A stretch of 64,000 nucleotides of DNA, from NCBI GenBank assembly GCA_947502305.1, contig CANMZA010000001.1, positions 1,674,001-1,738,000 of the forward strand, given 5' to 3'. The position numbers and the translations under genes are program-made. A model generated the notes under the pieces. It had not been told where the DNA came from. It was given only the letters and a program-made list of their open reading frames with translations, and ran no database searches. Below, one piece after another: positions 52,901-61,079 of the stretch (position 1 is the stretch's first letter; every line of letters starts with the position of its first letter). Source of the stretch: an uncultured Erythrobacter sp. GTDB lineage: Bacteria; Pseudomonadota; Alphaproteobacteria; Sphingomonadales; Sphingomonadaceae.

Positions 52901-54071
52901 AACTGGCAATGCCATTCGCGATAATCTCGCCAGTGGCGGAATTGTTGACCGTCACATTGGCGCCGATCCCAAACACGCCGCTGGATTCCGCGCCATCGGT
53001 TTGGATAAGGCCGGTATTGGTTACCACACCGTTCGCGCGCACTGTGACCGCATCGGACACATTGTCGCCCGTGGTCAGGATGCTGCCATTATTGGTGATG
53101 TTCGTATCGGCAAAGCCAAAAACGCCCACTGCTTCTTCGCCGCTGGTCATGATCGTGCCGTCATTCACCAAAGTCCCGCGCAGCAGGACAGAGACGCCGC
53201 GCGCCTCATCACCGGATGTCGAAATGACGCCGGTGGCGGTGTTCGTGAAAACCGCATCATTGCGCATGCCAACGCCAAACGCGCTCGCGCCGGAGGTGAC
53301 GATATTGCCGGAATTGGTGACCGTACCGTTTTCTTGCGTGTCCACCCCAATGGCAAAATCGCCAAAGGTTTGGATCAGACCGTCATTTTGAATATCCGCG
53401 TCGTTGAGGACCGCGACGCCGAAGCTGCCTTCGCCGCTCGTGACAATCGTACCCGCTTGGGCGTTGACGACTGTGATGCCGTCGCCCGCGCCGAAAATAC
53501 CAAAGGATTCCGACCCATCTGATTGGACAAGGCCATTGTTGGTGAATGTCGCGCCAGTCGCTAGCGAGATCGCGTCAGAGAAATTGTCGCCGCTGGTGTA
53601 AATCGTGCCGTCATTGGTCAGCGACGCGTTATCGCCAACCTCTACGCCGACAGAGAATTGCCCGGTGGTTTGAACAAAACCGCCAATGGTCACCTCTGAA
53701 TCGGCGCCAATGGCTAAGCCGCCATCGAAATCATTGCTGGTTTGGATCGACCCATCAACTGTGCCCAAAACAGTGCCGGTAACGATGATCGGCCCCTGAA
53801 CCACCGATCCGCTTTGCACGTCTAGACCAAAGGGATCATCGCTAAGATCGGTAAATCCATCCGCATCCGTGCCGGGTGCGCATGTGATCGTGCCTGCGAC
53901 TACGGCGCATTCCTGCGCATTTGCAGGCGCAACTGGCGCGGTTGGCGTTGGCGCAGCGATCAAAGGCGCAGGGGCCATTTGCGCCAAGGCGGTGCCAGTG
54001 AGGCTAACCGAAAGAGCGAGCGCCGATGCGCCAGTGATCACGCGGATTTTCGTCGAAGCGGAAATTGTCAT
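49932..54071 (-). CDS. Large autotransporter with beta-helix passenger
   Basis: A 1379-residue outer-membrane protein. A signal peptide ends near A-L-A (about residue 30), an Ala/Pro-rich stretch and a single Cys pair (about 54-64) follow, then a parallel beta-helix passenger (about 90-1000) of rungs of 24-26 residues built as N-D/N-G-x-I-x-T-x-G-x-x-x-x-G-V. Seven rungs recur as a 174-residue superunit (229-402 and 403-576) with partial copies on both sides. Residues of about 1110-1379 are the autotransporter beta-barrel, ending in the terminal Phe expected for BAM recognition. Probable surface adhesin. A stop-linked terminator follows. Confidence 0.9.
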   Translation of the reverse strand: MTISASTKIRVITGASALALSVSLTGTALAQMAPAPLIAAPTPTAPVAPANAQECAVVAGTITCAPGTDADGFTDLSDDPFGLDVQSGSVVQGPIIVTGTVLGTVDGSIQTSNDFDGGLAIGADSEVTIGGFVQTTGQFSVGVEVGDNASLTNDGTIYTSGDNFSDAISLATGATFTNNGLVQSDGSESFGIFGAGDGITVVNAQAGTIVTSGEGSFGVAVLNDADIQNDGLIQTFGDFAIGVDTQENGTVTNSGNIVTSGASAFGVGMRNDAVFTNTATGVISTSGDEARGVSVLLRGTLVNDGTIMTSGEEAVGVFGFADTNITNNGSILTTGDNVSDAVTVRANGVVTNTGLIQTDGAESSGVFGIGANVTVNNSATGEIIANGIASFGVLAVDDASVQNDGLIQTAGDFGIAVDLQENGTVVNNGTIQTGGDFAYGVGLRDNSNITNGADGFISTAGVEARGISVLVAGTIVNDGMITTSGDTANGVRAGADSVVTNNGTILTTGNDAADAVELRLNAIVNNAGLIQTEGESSIGVLGRADGVTINNSADGEIVTTGDGGFAISLRDGGIVQNDGAIETSGLSAIAIDAEDGASVTNTGSITTAGDLSIGVNLLNDASFTNAAGASVSASGEGLAGVIIGDNSTANSDGTIATTGDNAIGIIGGEAAAVTLGANSVLSTQGEFSGGVVVLGAGNVSNAGSITTQGDGAQAVTITGASTVDNSGSVDAALARGFDLAGLSVFTNTGTVNSGGDDAVRFGADGSSLNNSGAISTAGAAAFGVNADSLGDLTITNTGTISSAFTGIAADGGTITNAAGGVISGDQTAIISSAAGALNVVNSGAINSAGADAVSLGEGADSFAQNMGATVTGNINLDGGDDTFILAWNASSIAGTVDGGAGTDTAVLGGTLDADNLVGFESSTLGTQSDLRVSGARTLQGDVTIEGNVTLGLGVDSLTSTGAMVLEETGTITIETPLDVALVGQTVLVLQDGAGFTDNGGTINIIDDDLLVDYVPIVGSLSVQVNAVNQLITSQDTNLITFGAAVTQALNAGTLSQANFDLINGLPDTGAFETLALDALPSLSDGAAREIFETSSAASDALNRHLLGDASGIWGEFILRGAEQDGVTSTSGGYESDQTIFTVGGDFVFGEMGRIGLLASYAEIENDDFSGAALRGQTDVENIKVGGYIATSFAERGFLNGEVAYLTGEVDDARSGLLGAVNSSYDFDGFAYSAAAGYDLLPDANVSLTPSVGINGANLSFDDTVEAGGFGLAVARSDADFLELRGGVELAGQVSPRVNGFVRGTVIHDLEDDARSFNLSSAELGAFTVALPEREQNRFELAAGASVDVSENFSVELGYLGDYSDGYDAHSAKVTARLAF

Positions 54072-54316
54072 TTTTTGAAGCCTCTTGGATGGCTGGTTTT
54101 AAATGTTTGCACCCAAGCATTGCGTCAAAGAATTGCTTCAAAGACGGTGCGACCCGGTGCTTGCCAAGAGGGCGTATGCGCGGAATCTTTCGGTAAAATT
54201 AAGGCCGTATTGACCCCGGTTTGCGGGCATGAAAACCGGCAAAACAGGCATATTAACCATGCTGTTTGCTAGGGCGTTAACGATCCGCCTTCGCGTAAAA
54301 ATTGGCAAATCCCGCC

Positions 54317-54808
54317 TCAGCCGCGGCCTCTATAGGGCGCAACGCCCTGATCCGGCAGCCACAGATCGGCTGGCGGCGCGGCGCTTTGCCAGAACACATC
54401 AATCGGAATGCCGCCGCGCGGATACCAATATCCGCCGATCCTTAACCATTTGGGCCGCATCTCATCGAACAAACGTTGCCCAATTCCCACAGTCACATCC
54501 TCGTGAAAACCGTTGTGATTGCGGAAACTACCTAGGAACAGCTTCAGACTTTTCGATTCGACAATGGTCTCATCCGGCGCATAATCGATGACCAAATGCG
54601 CAAAGTCCGGTTGATCCGTGACCGGGCAAAGCGACGTAAATTCGGGCGCAGCAAATCGCACCAAATAAAGCGAGCCGGATCGCGGGTTCGGGACATAATC
54701 CAGAACTGCCTCTTCGGGAGAAGCCGGAAGCGGTGTGTCTTTGCCGAGGAATGCCGGGCCGCCGGATTTTGGGGCGCGGTCTGCGGTGTTTTTAGGTGTG
54801 GTTTCCAT
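54317..54808 (-). CDS. queF: NADPH-dependent preQ0 reductase QueF
   Basis: It reduces the nitrile of preQ0 to preQ1 for queuosine tRNA modification. The 163-residue unimodular form has the nucleophile Cys61 in [14 protein letters not shown], Asp68 and the substrate Glu84 in ESKSLK. Length fits the short Bacillus-type family with a 20-residue N-terminal extension. queC, queD and queE are not in view. Confidence 0.95.
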   Translation of the reverse strand: METTPKNTADRAPKSGGPAFLGKDTPLPASPEEAVLDYVPNPRSGSLYLVRFAAPEFTSLCPVTDQPDFAHLVIDYAPDETIVESKSLKLFLGSFRNHNGFHEDVTVGIGQRLFDEMRPKWLRIGGYWYPRGGIPIDVFWQSAAPPADLWLPDQGVAPYRGRG

Positions 54809-54932
54809 GCCGCGCTGTTGCCGCGAAAGATGCTGCCTTGCAAGCGAGGAACTGGACGCAGGCGAATTGCGATCTATTTCAGTGGCGAACCCGCCCCTTC
54901 GGCACCCCTAAATGCCTGACTGAATATAACGC

Positions 54933-56522
54933 ATGATGCGCGCGCAATTTTCTCCTTTGGAAACTCCAGCTGGCCGTGTTCTTACTGGCCCTTCTTTGAC
55001 CGCGCGCCTGATGTCGGCGAGCGGCGCGATGGCACTTGCGCTTTCTGCCTATGCGGGCGGATTTGGCGCGGAGCCGCTTGCGGCTCAAAATTCACCAGGC
55101 GGCTTCTCTCTGCCTGTGCCGTCGCCAACGCCAACACCTGCGCCTCAAGGTCCAGAAGATGAACGCTCCGGCGTGCGCATCGCGCCCCGCACCATTCCGA
55201 CTGCCCAACCGACGCCAGCGCCTACGCCAACACCGACACAAGCGCCCACTTCTGCGCCTGCCGCTACACCGGCGCCCACCCCCACTCCGACAGCAACGCG
55301 GGCACCCAGCCCACGAGCAACGACGGCGCCTAGCGCGAGAACATCTGCGCCGAGTGAGCCAGCACGGTCATCTCCAACACGCTCTCCAACGGCCAATGCG
55401 CCGACCACCCGCCAGCCCAGCACGAGCGAACCCGTGGCAGGTCCCGGTTTCGACACGGATTTGATACCGGGCGATGATGCGCCGATTGGCCCGGATGGTT
55501 GGTACGACGTCAGTCCAGACGGAGAGAGCGGAGCAGCCGCGCCTTCCTCCGGCGTTGCCGCAAGCGATCCCGGGGCAGTCAATCGCGGGGCAGAGGCGTC
55601 TGAGCCTATCCGCACCGATATCTATATCGGGCTGGGCCTGATGGCATTGATCAGCGCAGCCCTGGCATGGCTGTTTTGGCGCAGGCGCAAACAAGAACAG
55701 GCGGCACCAGCAGCGGATGGACCATCACTGGCATTCGGCGTGCACAAAGTGATTGCAGAGACGGTGCCATCTGTATCTGAGAAGGCAGCAGAAAAAGACG
55801 CGGCGGCCTTACGCGAGGCGGCGAAGGACAAGGCCGAGCCATCAAGTGCGCCTGCCCCGAAACCGCCAGTAGCACCTCCTCTGGCGACAAAACCTGCAAC
55901 GGTGGAGCCACCGGCGGCTCAGCCCGCCCCTGTACCGGCTCCGCCCCCTGCGCGCCCTTCACCACCCGCGCCGCCGCCCGTTGCAAAAACTCCAGCCCCC
56001 GCTCCTGCGCCAGTCAACACGCAACGGGACACGCCGCGCGATCCTGCTCGGGTCGATTTGGGTCTGGAAATCGTCGGCGGCACACGCAGCTTGATGATGT
56101 TCACGATCGATTTCCGCGTCGACATTGCCAACCGTGCTGACTTTGCCGTGCGCGATCTTGATGTCTCGGCCCGGCTTGTTTGCGCGCAATCCGGCGAAGC
56201 GCGTTCCGCACCGCGCTCACCCGGTGAACCTATCACCAAAATTGAACGGATCGGCCCGCAACAATCGCAGCGTATATCGGGACAAATGCAATTGCCGCTG
56301 CGCGAGGTCAAAGCGATCCAGCAGGGCAAGAAACCCTTGTTCATCCCGATGCTGCATTTGATCGTCCAAGGCAGCAATATGGACATTTTAACGCGCAGCT
56401 TTGTGATCGGCACGCCCAGCGCGACAAGCCAGACCCGCGTCCATCCCTTGCCGCTTGACGGCCCACCGGGCGGGCTGCCCTCGCTGCGCGCGCAATTGAT
56501 TAAGCACTCCGCTCCCGCTTAG
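54933..56522 (+). CDS. Proline/threonine-rich single-TM protein, unknown function
   Basis: A 529-residue protein with an N-terminal hydrophobic leader (about 28-50, ending L-A-A-Q), a long Pro/Thr/Ala segment with P-T-P-A-P-type repeats (about 60-170), an acidic spacer, one TM segment at about 229-247 followed by RRRKQ (inside-positive), a second Pro/Ala-rich linker (about 285-365), and a folded C-terminal domain of about 150 residues (VDLGLEIVGGTRSLMMFTIDFRV) that looks beta-rich and cytoplasmic. It may span the periplasm with its first linker. I do not recognise a family. Confidence 0.7.
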   Translation: MMRAQFSPLETPAGRVLTGPSLTARLMSASGAMALALSAYAGGFGAEPLAAQNSPGGFSLPVPSPTPTPAPQGPEDERSGVRIAPRTIPTAQPTPAPTPTPTQAPTSAPAATPAPTPTPTATRAPSPRATTAPSARTSAPSEPARSSPTRSPTANAPTTRQPSTSEPVAGPGFDTDLIPGDDAPIGPDGWYDVSPDGESGAAAPSSGVAASDPGAVNRGAEASEPIRTDIYIGLGLMALISAALAWLFWRRRKQEQAAPAADGPSLAFGVHKVIAETVPSVSEKAAEKDAAALREAAKDKAEPSSAPAPKPPVAPPLATKPATVEPPAAQPAPVPAPPPARPSPPAPPPVAKTPAPAPAPVNTQRDTPRDPARVDLGLEIVGGTRSLMMFTIDFRVDIANRADFAVRDLDVSARLVCAQSGEARSAPRSPGEPITKIERIGPQQSQRISGQMQLPLREVKAIQQGKKPLFIPMLHLIVQGSNMDILTRSFVIGTPSATSQTRVHPLPLDGPPGGLPSLRAQLIKHSAPA

Positions 56523-56579
56523 GCTTGGCTCTATCAAGCCGCCGCGCTACGCATCTTATGATTGGCGATGGGTATGTTT

Positions 56580-56603
56580 GCCCGGTGAGTTGCCCGGTGA
56601 GTT
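56580..56603. repeat. 12-bp duplication before sseA
   Basis: GCCCGGTGAGTT occurs twice in tandem, 32 bp upstream of the sseA start codon. A third 12-bp period in this window, but with only two copies it may be a chance slippage. Confidence 0.6.
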
Positions 56604-56635
56604 GATCGCCAAGTTTTGCGATAGGGAGAGCGCAG

Positions 56636-57478
56636 TTGAACAGTCTCATTTCGGCTCAATCACTTGCAGATCAGCTTGATAGCCCAGACCTCGTAATCCT
56701 CGACGCATCCCGCCATTTGCCAGCCGCAGGCCGCGATCCGCAGGCAGAATTTGCGGCGGCCCACATACCCGGCGCCCGTTTCTTGGATTTGGCCAGCCTC
56801 ACCGATTCCCAATCCAGCGTGCCCGCCGCTTTGCCCAGCGCGCCGCAATTGGCGCAAAGGTTGGCGGCGCTTGGTGTGACGCCGGATATGCGCATTGTTC
56901 TCTATGATGACAGCGCGGTGAAAACTGCGGCGCGCGCGTGGCTTATTTTAAAGGCGCATGGATTGAAAAACCTGTCCGTGCTCGATGGCGGGCTGGCGAA
57001 ATGGCGCAGCGAAGGCCGGCCCTTGCACAGCGGCGAGGCTGCCCCCGCCACTGCTGATCCTGCAACCCTGCCGCCTGCATCAGGGGTGGCGACCAAGGCG
57101 GAAATGCTCACCAACATCACCACCCGCGCAGAGCAAGTCTTGGATGCGCGCGGCGCCGACCGTGTCTTCGGCAGCGGCATTGACCCGGTGTATGGCGGCC
57201 AAAATGGACGTATTCCGGGCGCGCATAATTTGCCGTTTTGCGGGGTCTTTGCAGAAGACGGCACATTCAAATCGCCCGCAGAATTGCGCGACGCATTCGA
57301 AGCGGCGGGCATCGACATGGCGGCGCCGATCATCACCACTTGCGGCAGCGGCGTGACCGCAAGCGTGCTGCTTTTCGCGCTACACTTGGCGGGCAAGGAT
57401 GATGTGCGTTTGTACGATGGCAGCTGGCAGGAATGGGAAGCAGACCCGGACACGCCAAAGGAACATGGCCCCAAATGA
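56636..57478 (+). CDS. sseA: 3-mercaptopyruvate/thiosulfate sulfurtransferase
   Basis: A 280-residue two-domain rhodanese. The C-terminal active-site loop is TCGSGVTAS with catalytic Cys; the CGSGVT loop is typical of 3-mercaptopyruvate sulfurtransferases, whereas thiosulfate enzymes usually have CRxGx. The N-terminal rhodanese domain is inactive. The TTG start is supported by GGGAG seven bases upstream. metC follows after 13 bp, so both probably serve sulfur amino-acid metabolism. Confidence 0.93.
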   Translation: MNSLISAQSLADQLDSPDLVILDASRHLPAAGRDPQAEFAAAHIPGARFLDLASLTDSQSSVPAALPSAPQLAQRLAALGVTPDMRIVLYDDSAVKTAARAWLILKAHGLKNLSVLDGGLAKWRSEGRPLHSGEAAPATADPATLPPASGVATKAEMLTNITTRAEQVLDARGADRVFGSGIDPVYGGQNGRIPGAHNLPFCGVFAEDGTFKSPAELRDAFEAAGIDMAAPIITTCGSGVTASVLLFALHLAGKDDVRLYDGSWQEWEADPDTPKEHGPK

Positions 57479-57491
57479 CTGATAATCCCAA

Positions 57492-58748
57492 ATGACGGAT
57501 AAGAAGCAGGAAACCGGCGCAAAAGGCCCCGCAACCAAAGCGGCGCATGCAGGACGCCGTGCGGAATGGACCGGCGCGGTCGTCAATCCGCCTGTCTGGC
57601 GCGCCTCCACCCACCTTTATGCCAAATATGCGGACCTCAAAGCCGCCAACAAATCCAACGCCGATGGCGGGTTCTTCTACGGCAGGCGCGGCGGGCCGAC
57701 GCAATGGGCGCTGGCGCAGGCTCTGAACGATATTGAGCCCGGCGCGCATGGTACCATGCTTTACCCAAGCGGCGTCGCGGCGATTGCGGGCTGCATGCTC
57801 AGCGTCCTGAAACCCGGCGATCATCTGCTTGTCACCGACAATGCCTATGACCCCACGCGCAGCATGGCCCGCGGTTTGCTGGCACGCATGGGCATCACGC
57901 ACAGCTTCTTTGACCCGCTCGATCTGCCCGCTTTTGCGGCGCTGCTGGATCAGCATAATCCGCGCGCTGTTTGGCTGGAAAGCCCCGGTAGCCTGACGAT
58001 GGATGTCTGCGATATCCCCGCCCTGACCGCCGCCGCGCGGGCAGCGGGCACGGTGAGTATTTTGGACAACACCTGGGCCAGCGCGCTTGGTTTTGCCGGG
58101 TTAAGCCATGGCTGCGACATTGTGATGCAGAGCCTGTCAAAACATGTGGGCGGGCATTCTGACTTGATGATGGGGGCCGCCAGCGCAGGAGAGCGCTGGT
58201 ATCGCGCCTTGCGGCGTACATCGCAGCAATTGGGGCAAGTCGTCTCCCCCGATGACGCCGCGCTTGCCATGCGCGGTCTGCGCACCATGCCGATGCGCTT
58301 GCAACACACCACAAGCAGCGCCGCCGCCATCGCCGAATGGTTGGCGCAGCAGCCGCAAGTCAGCCAAGTGATGTGCCCCATGCTGCTTTCTGATCCCGGC
58401 CATGCGATCTGGAGCCGCGATTTTACCGGCGGCTGCGGCTTGTTCAGCTTTGTGCTGAGCAGCGCGCATTCCGGTGATCAATCTGGCTATGATGGCGCGA
58501 GTCATCTTGCGGGACGCTTTGTCGATGCGCTCGAATTGTTTGGCATCGGCTATAGCTGGGGCGGATTTGAGAGCCTCTCTCTGCCGATTTTTCCGCATGA
58601 TTACCGCGCCGTAATGACCAGCCCGACTGCGCCGGATATTTCCGATGACACTGGCACACGCGCCGCCATTCGCCTATCGATTGGGATAGAAGACACCGAA
58701 GACCTGATCGCGGACCTCGCGCAGGCCTTGAGAAAATTGGATAATTGA
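57492..58748 (+). CDS. metC: Cystathionine beta-lyase
   Basis: A 418-residue PLP enzyme of the Cys/Met metabolism family. The Schiff-base Lys lies in MQSLSKHVGGHSDLMMG (about 211-227), with YGRRGGPT and LYPSGVAAI typical of the MetC branch. It cleaves cystathionine to homocysteine. Its stop shares an A with the start of the MscS gene (TGATG). Confidence 0.93.
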   Translation: MTDKKQETGAKGPATKAAHAGRRAEWTGAVVNPPVWRASTHLYAKYADLKAANKSNADGGFFYGRRGGPTQWALAQALNDIEPGAHGTMLYPSGVAAIAGCMLSVLKPGDHLLVTDNAYDPTRSMARGLLARMGITHSFFDPLDLPAFAALLDQHNPRAVWLESPGSLTMDVCDIPALTAAARAAGTVSILDNTWASALGFAGLSHGCDIVMQSLSKHVGGHSDLMMGAASAGERWYRALRRTSQQLGQVVSPDDAALAMRGLRTMPMRLQHTTSSAAAIAEWLAQQPQVSQVMCPMLLSDPGHAIWSRDFTGGCGLFSFVLSSAHSGDQSGYDGASHLAGRFVDALELFGIGYSWGGFESLSLPIFPHDYRAVMTSPTAPDISDDTGTRAAIRLSIGIEDTEDLIADLAQALRKLDN

Positions 58749-59923
58749 TGACCGCTGCCGCTTCTTTGCCTGCCGACGCGACCGAAACGACCGACCCTTC
58801 GGCAGAGACTGGAGCAGAGGGCAGCGGGACGTCTGCTGAAAATTCTGGTGACGGTGACGGTACTGCTGACGGCGAAGGCTCCACAGCAAACGAAGCAGAT
58901 GGCGAGACAGGCAGCGAGGCAGGCGGTGACGGGGAAATTTTGGGTGAGAACGAAGCCGTTGATGTCGTTGAAGTCTCAGACGGTCTGGTCGAAGGGGTCG
59001 GCGCGCAAAACGAAACCGCAGGCGCATTCTTAGAATCGCTGCAATCGGTCGCTTTCGAACTTGGCGACATGCGCATTTCTTTGCTGGATGTGCTGTTGGT
59101 CATTGGCGTGATCTTGCTGGTCATCACCGCCGCATGGATGGCGACACGGGTCAGCCGCAGCCTCATCCAGAAAATCTCCAGATTCGACAGCACGCAGAAA
59201 TTGCTCGCGGAAAAACTCAGCACGATTTTGATTTGGGCGCTGGCCTTCTTGATCGGGATCGACATGTTGGGCATCGATCTGACGGCGCTGGCATTCTTTG
59301 GCGGCGCGTTTGGTTTGGCGATTGGTTTCGGCCTGCAAAAAACCTTCGGCAACTTGATCTCGGGCATCCTGTTACTGCTCGATAAATCCATCAAGCCAGG
59401 CGACGTTATCTCTGTGACCGATCAAGCGGGCAACGAGGCGATCGGACAAATCCGCAAGATCGGCATCCGCGCCATTTCGGTGATCACCCGCGATCAAACC
59501 GAGCATCTGATCCCGAATGAAAATTTGATGATCAACCAAGTCGTGAACTGGTCCTACAGCTCCCGCGAGGTGCGCGTCCGTGCGCCCGTCGGCGTGTCCT
59601 ATGACAGCGATTTGGAACTGGTGACGGAGCTGCTTTATAAGGCGGTTGATGACACGCCGCGCGTTTTGAAACAGCCAAAGCCGCGCGTTAACCTCATGGG
59701 GTTTGGCGACAATTCGGTCGATTTTGAACTGCGCTTTTGGATTTTGGACCCAGAGGAAGGCCTCGCGAATATCCGGTCCAACGTTTACATGCGCGTGTGG
59801 CAATTGTTCAAAGAGAACGATGTCGAAATCCCATTCCCTCAGCGCGATATGCATTTGCGTTCCTCAGAACAGCTCGACAAAATCGTGGAGCTTATGTCCT
59901 CAGGCAAACTCTCCAAGGATTGA
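58748..59923 (+). CDS. MscS-type mechanosensitive channel
   Basis: A 391-residue inner-membrane protein. An acidic, Gly/Glu/Ala-rich N-terminal tail of about 85 residues is followed by TM segments at about 110-130 and 155-175, the pore-lining TM3 GGAFGLAIGFGLQKTFGNLISG at about 182-203, and the beta and alpha/beta cytoplasmic domains (VGVSYDSDLELV, VDFELRFWI). It should open on membrane tension and release solutes. ATG 58748 is preferred to the TTG three bases before. Confidence 0.92.
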   Translation: MTAAASLPADATETTDPSAETGAEGSGTSAENSGDGDGTADGEGSTANEADGETGSEAGGDGEILGENEAVDVVEVSDGLVEGVGAQNETAGAFLESLQSVAFELGDMRISLLDVLLVIGVILLVITAAWMATRVSRSLIQKISRFDSTQKLLAEKLSTILIWALAFLIGIDMLGIDLTALAFFGGAFGLAIGFGLQKTFGNLISGILLLLDKSIKPGDVISVTDQAGNEAIGQIRKIGIRAISVITRDQTEHLIPNENLMINQVVNWSYSSREVRVRAPVGVSYDSDLELVTELLYKAVDDTPRVLKQPKPRVNLMGFGDNSVDFELRFWILDPEEGLANIRSNVYMRVWQLFKENDVEIPFPQRDMHLRSSEQLDKIVELMSSGKLSKD

Positions 59924-60030
59924 AGCGGGACGATGATTGGACGGTGATATGAGGGCGACAATAGCTTTGCTTGCGGCGCCCCAATCCATTCTCGCTGGCA
60001 CGCCGGGCCACTCCGCGCCATTTCGGCCCC

Positions 60031-60786
60031 ATGAAAACAGGCACAATCTTTCTTGTCGGCGCAGGGCCCGGCGATCCTGATCTTTTGACATTGCGCGCCG
60101 CGCGGTTGATCGCGGGCGCCAGGGTGATCGTTCATGACGGTCTCGTCAGCCGCGAAATCCTCAATATGGCCGCGCCGAGCGCCCGGCTCATCAGCGTTGC
60201 AAAACAGCGTGCTCGGCACACTTTGCCGCAGGATGATATCAACCAGCTGCTGATCAAAGAAGCGCGCGCTGGCTATGATGTCGTGCGTTTAAAAGGCGGC
60301 GATCCGCTAATCTTTGGACGCGGCGGTGAAGAGGCTGAGGATGCGCGCGCAGCCGGGATCGCGGTTGAAATCGTGCCCGGAATCAGCGCCGCAAACGGCG
60401 CAGCGGCGGCCACAGGCATCGCCCTTACGCACCGCGACGCGGCCAGCATTGTCAGCTTCGTCGCGGGCCAATGTAAGGGGCTGTCGGATCAGGATTGGTC
60501 CGGCCTTGCGGGCAAAGGGCGTACTCTCGTGATCTATATGGGCGTAAAAACCGCGCCGCAGATTGCCGAAAAACTGATGGCCGATGGCCTTACGCCGGAC
60601 ATGCCGATTGCCGTGATCGAAAACGCGGCGCGCGCGGATATGCGCGTTGTGCGCGGATTACTCGCAAGCCTGCCGGAATTGGTGGAACGTGAAAGCATCA
60701 AGAGCCCTGCACTGATTATGATCGGCGAAGTGACCGCGCGTGATACCGCCACAATCGCTCGGACCGCGCAGGAGATAGCGCTATGA
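60031..60786 (+). CDS. cobA: Uroporphyrinogen-III C-methyltransferase
   Basis: A 251-residue SAM-dependent enzyme making precorrin-2, the first step to siroheme. Motifs: LVGAGPGDPDLLTL at 8-21, VIVHDGLVS, RLKGGDPLIFGRGGEE at about 91-106, and VPGISAANGAAAATGI. It is a stand-alone SUMT, complementing the N-terminal siroheme synthase at 23035, and it precedes sulfite reductase, which needs siroheme. The DUF2849 gene starts in its stop (ATGA). Confidence 0.95.
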   Translation: MKTGTIFLVGAGPGDPDLLTLRAARLIAGARVIVHDGLVSREILNMAAPSARLISVAKQRARHTLPQDDINQLLIKEARAGYDVVRLKGGDPLIFGRGGEEAEDARAAGIAVEIVPGISAANGAAAATGIALTHRDAASIVSFVAGQCKGLSDQDWSGLAGKGRTLVIYMGVKTAPQIAEKLMADGLTPDMPIAVIENAARADMRVVRGLLASLPELVERESIKSPALIMIGEVTARDTATIARTAQEIAL

Positions 60787-61079
60787 AAATTCTAACGGGA
60801 AATGATTTGAAAAGCGGCGCCGTCATCTGGTGGGACGGCGAGAATTGGTCGCTGCACGTGGACGCCGCCGCCGATGTCGGCATACATGGCGAAGAAATTT
60901 TGGCCCGCGAAGAGGCTCTGCGCCGCGTCAATGTCCCGTATATTATCGACGGCGAAGCAACCGCGGATGGCGTGCGCCCGGCTCATATTAAAGACCGCGT
61001 GCGCGCGCTCGGCCCCACGGTTCGCCCTGATCTCACAATCAAACCGCTTAACGCGCAAGCTCTCGACTGGATTATCTGA
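60783..61079 (+). CDS. DUF2849 family protein
   Basis: A 98-residue cytoplasmic protein starting MKILTGNDLKSGAVIWWDG, with a charged central helix and a C-terminal TIKPLNAQALDWII. DUF2849 is found almost only between cobA and cysI in alphaproteobacteria, and it probably helps sulfite reductase assembly or electron supply; that is inference from context. It overlaps cobA by four bases and cysI by one base. Confidence 0.88.
   Translation: MKILTGNDLKSGAVIWWDGENWSLHVDAAADVGIHGEEILAREEALRRVNVPYIIDGEATADGVRPAHIKDRVRALGPTVRPDLTIKPLNAQALDWII

Noticed and set aside
51625..53601. Several Pro/Ser/Val-rich frames antisense to the autotransporter repeats
   Set aside because: They mirror the repeat structure of the real gene and have no start signals.
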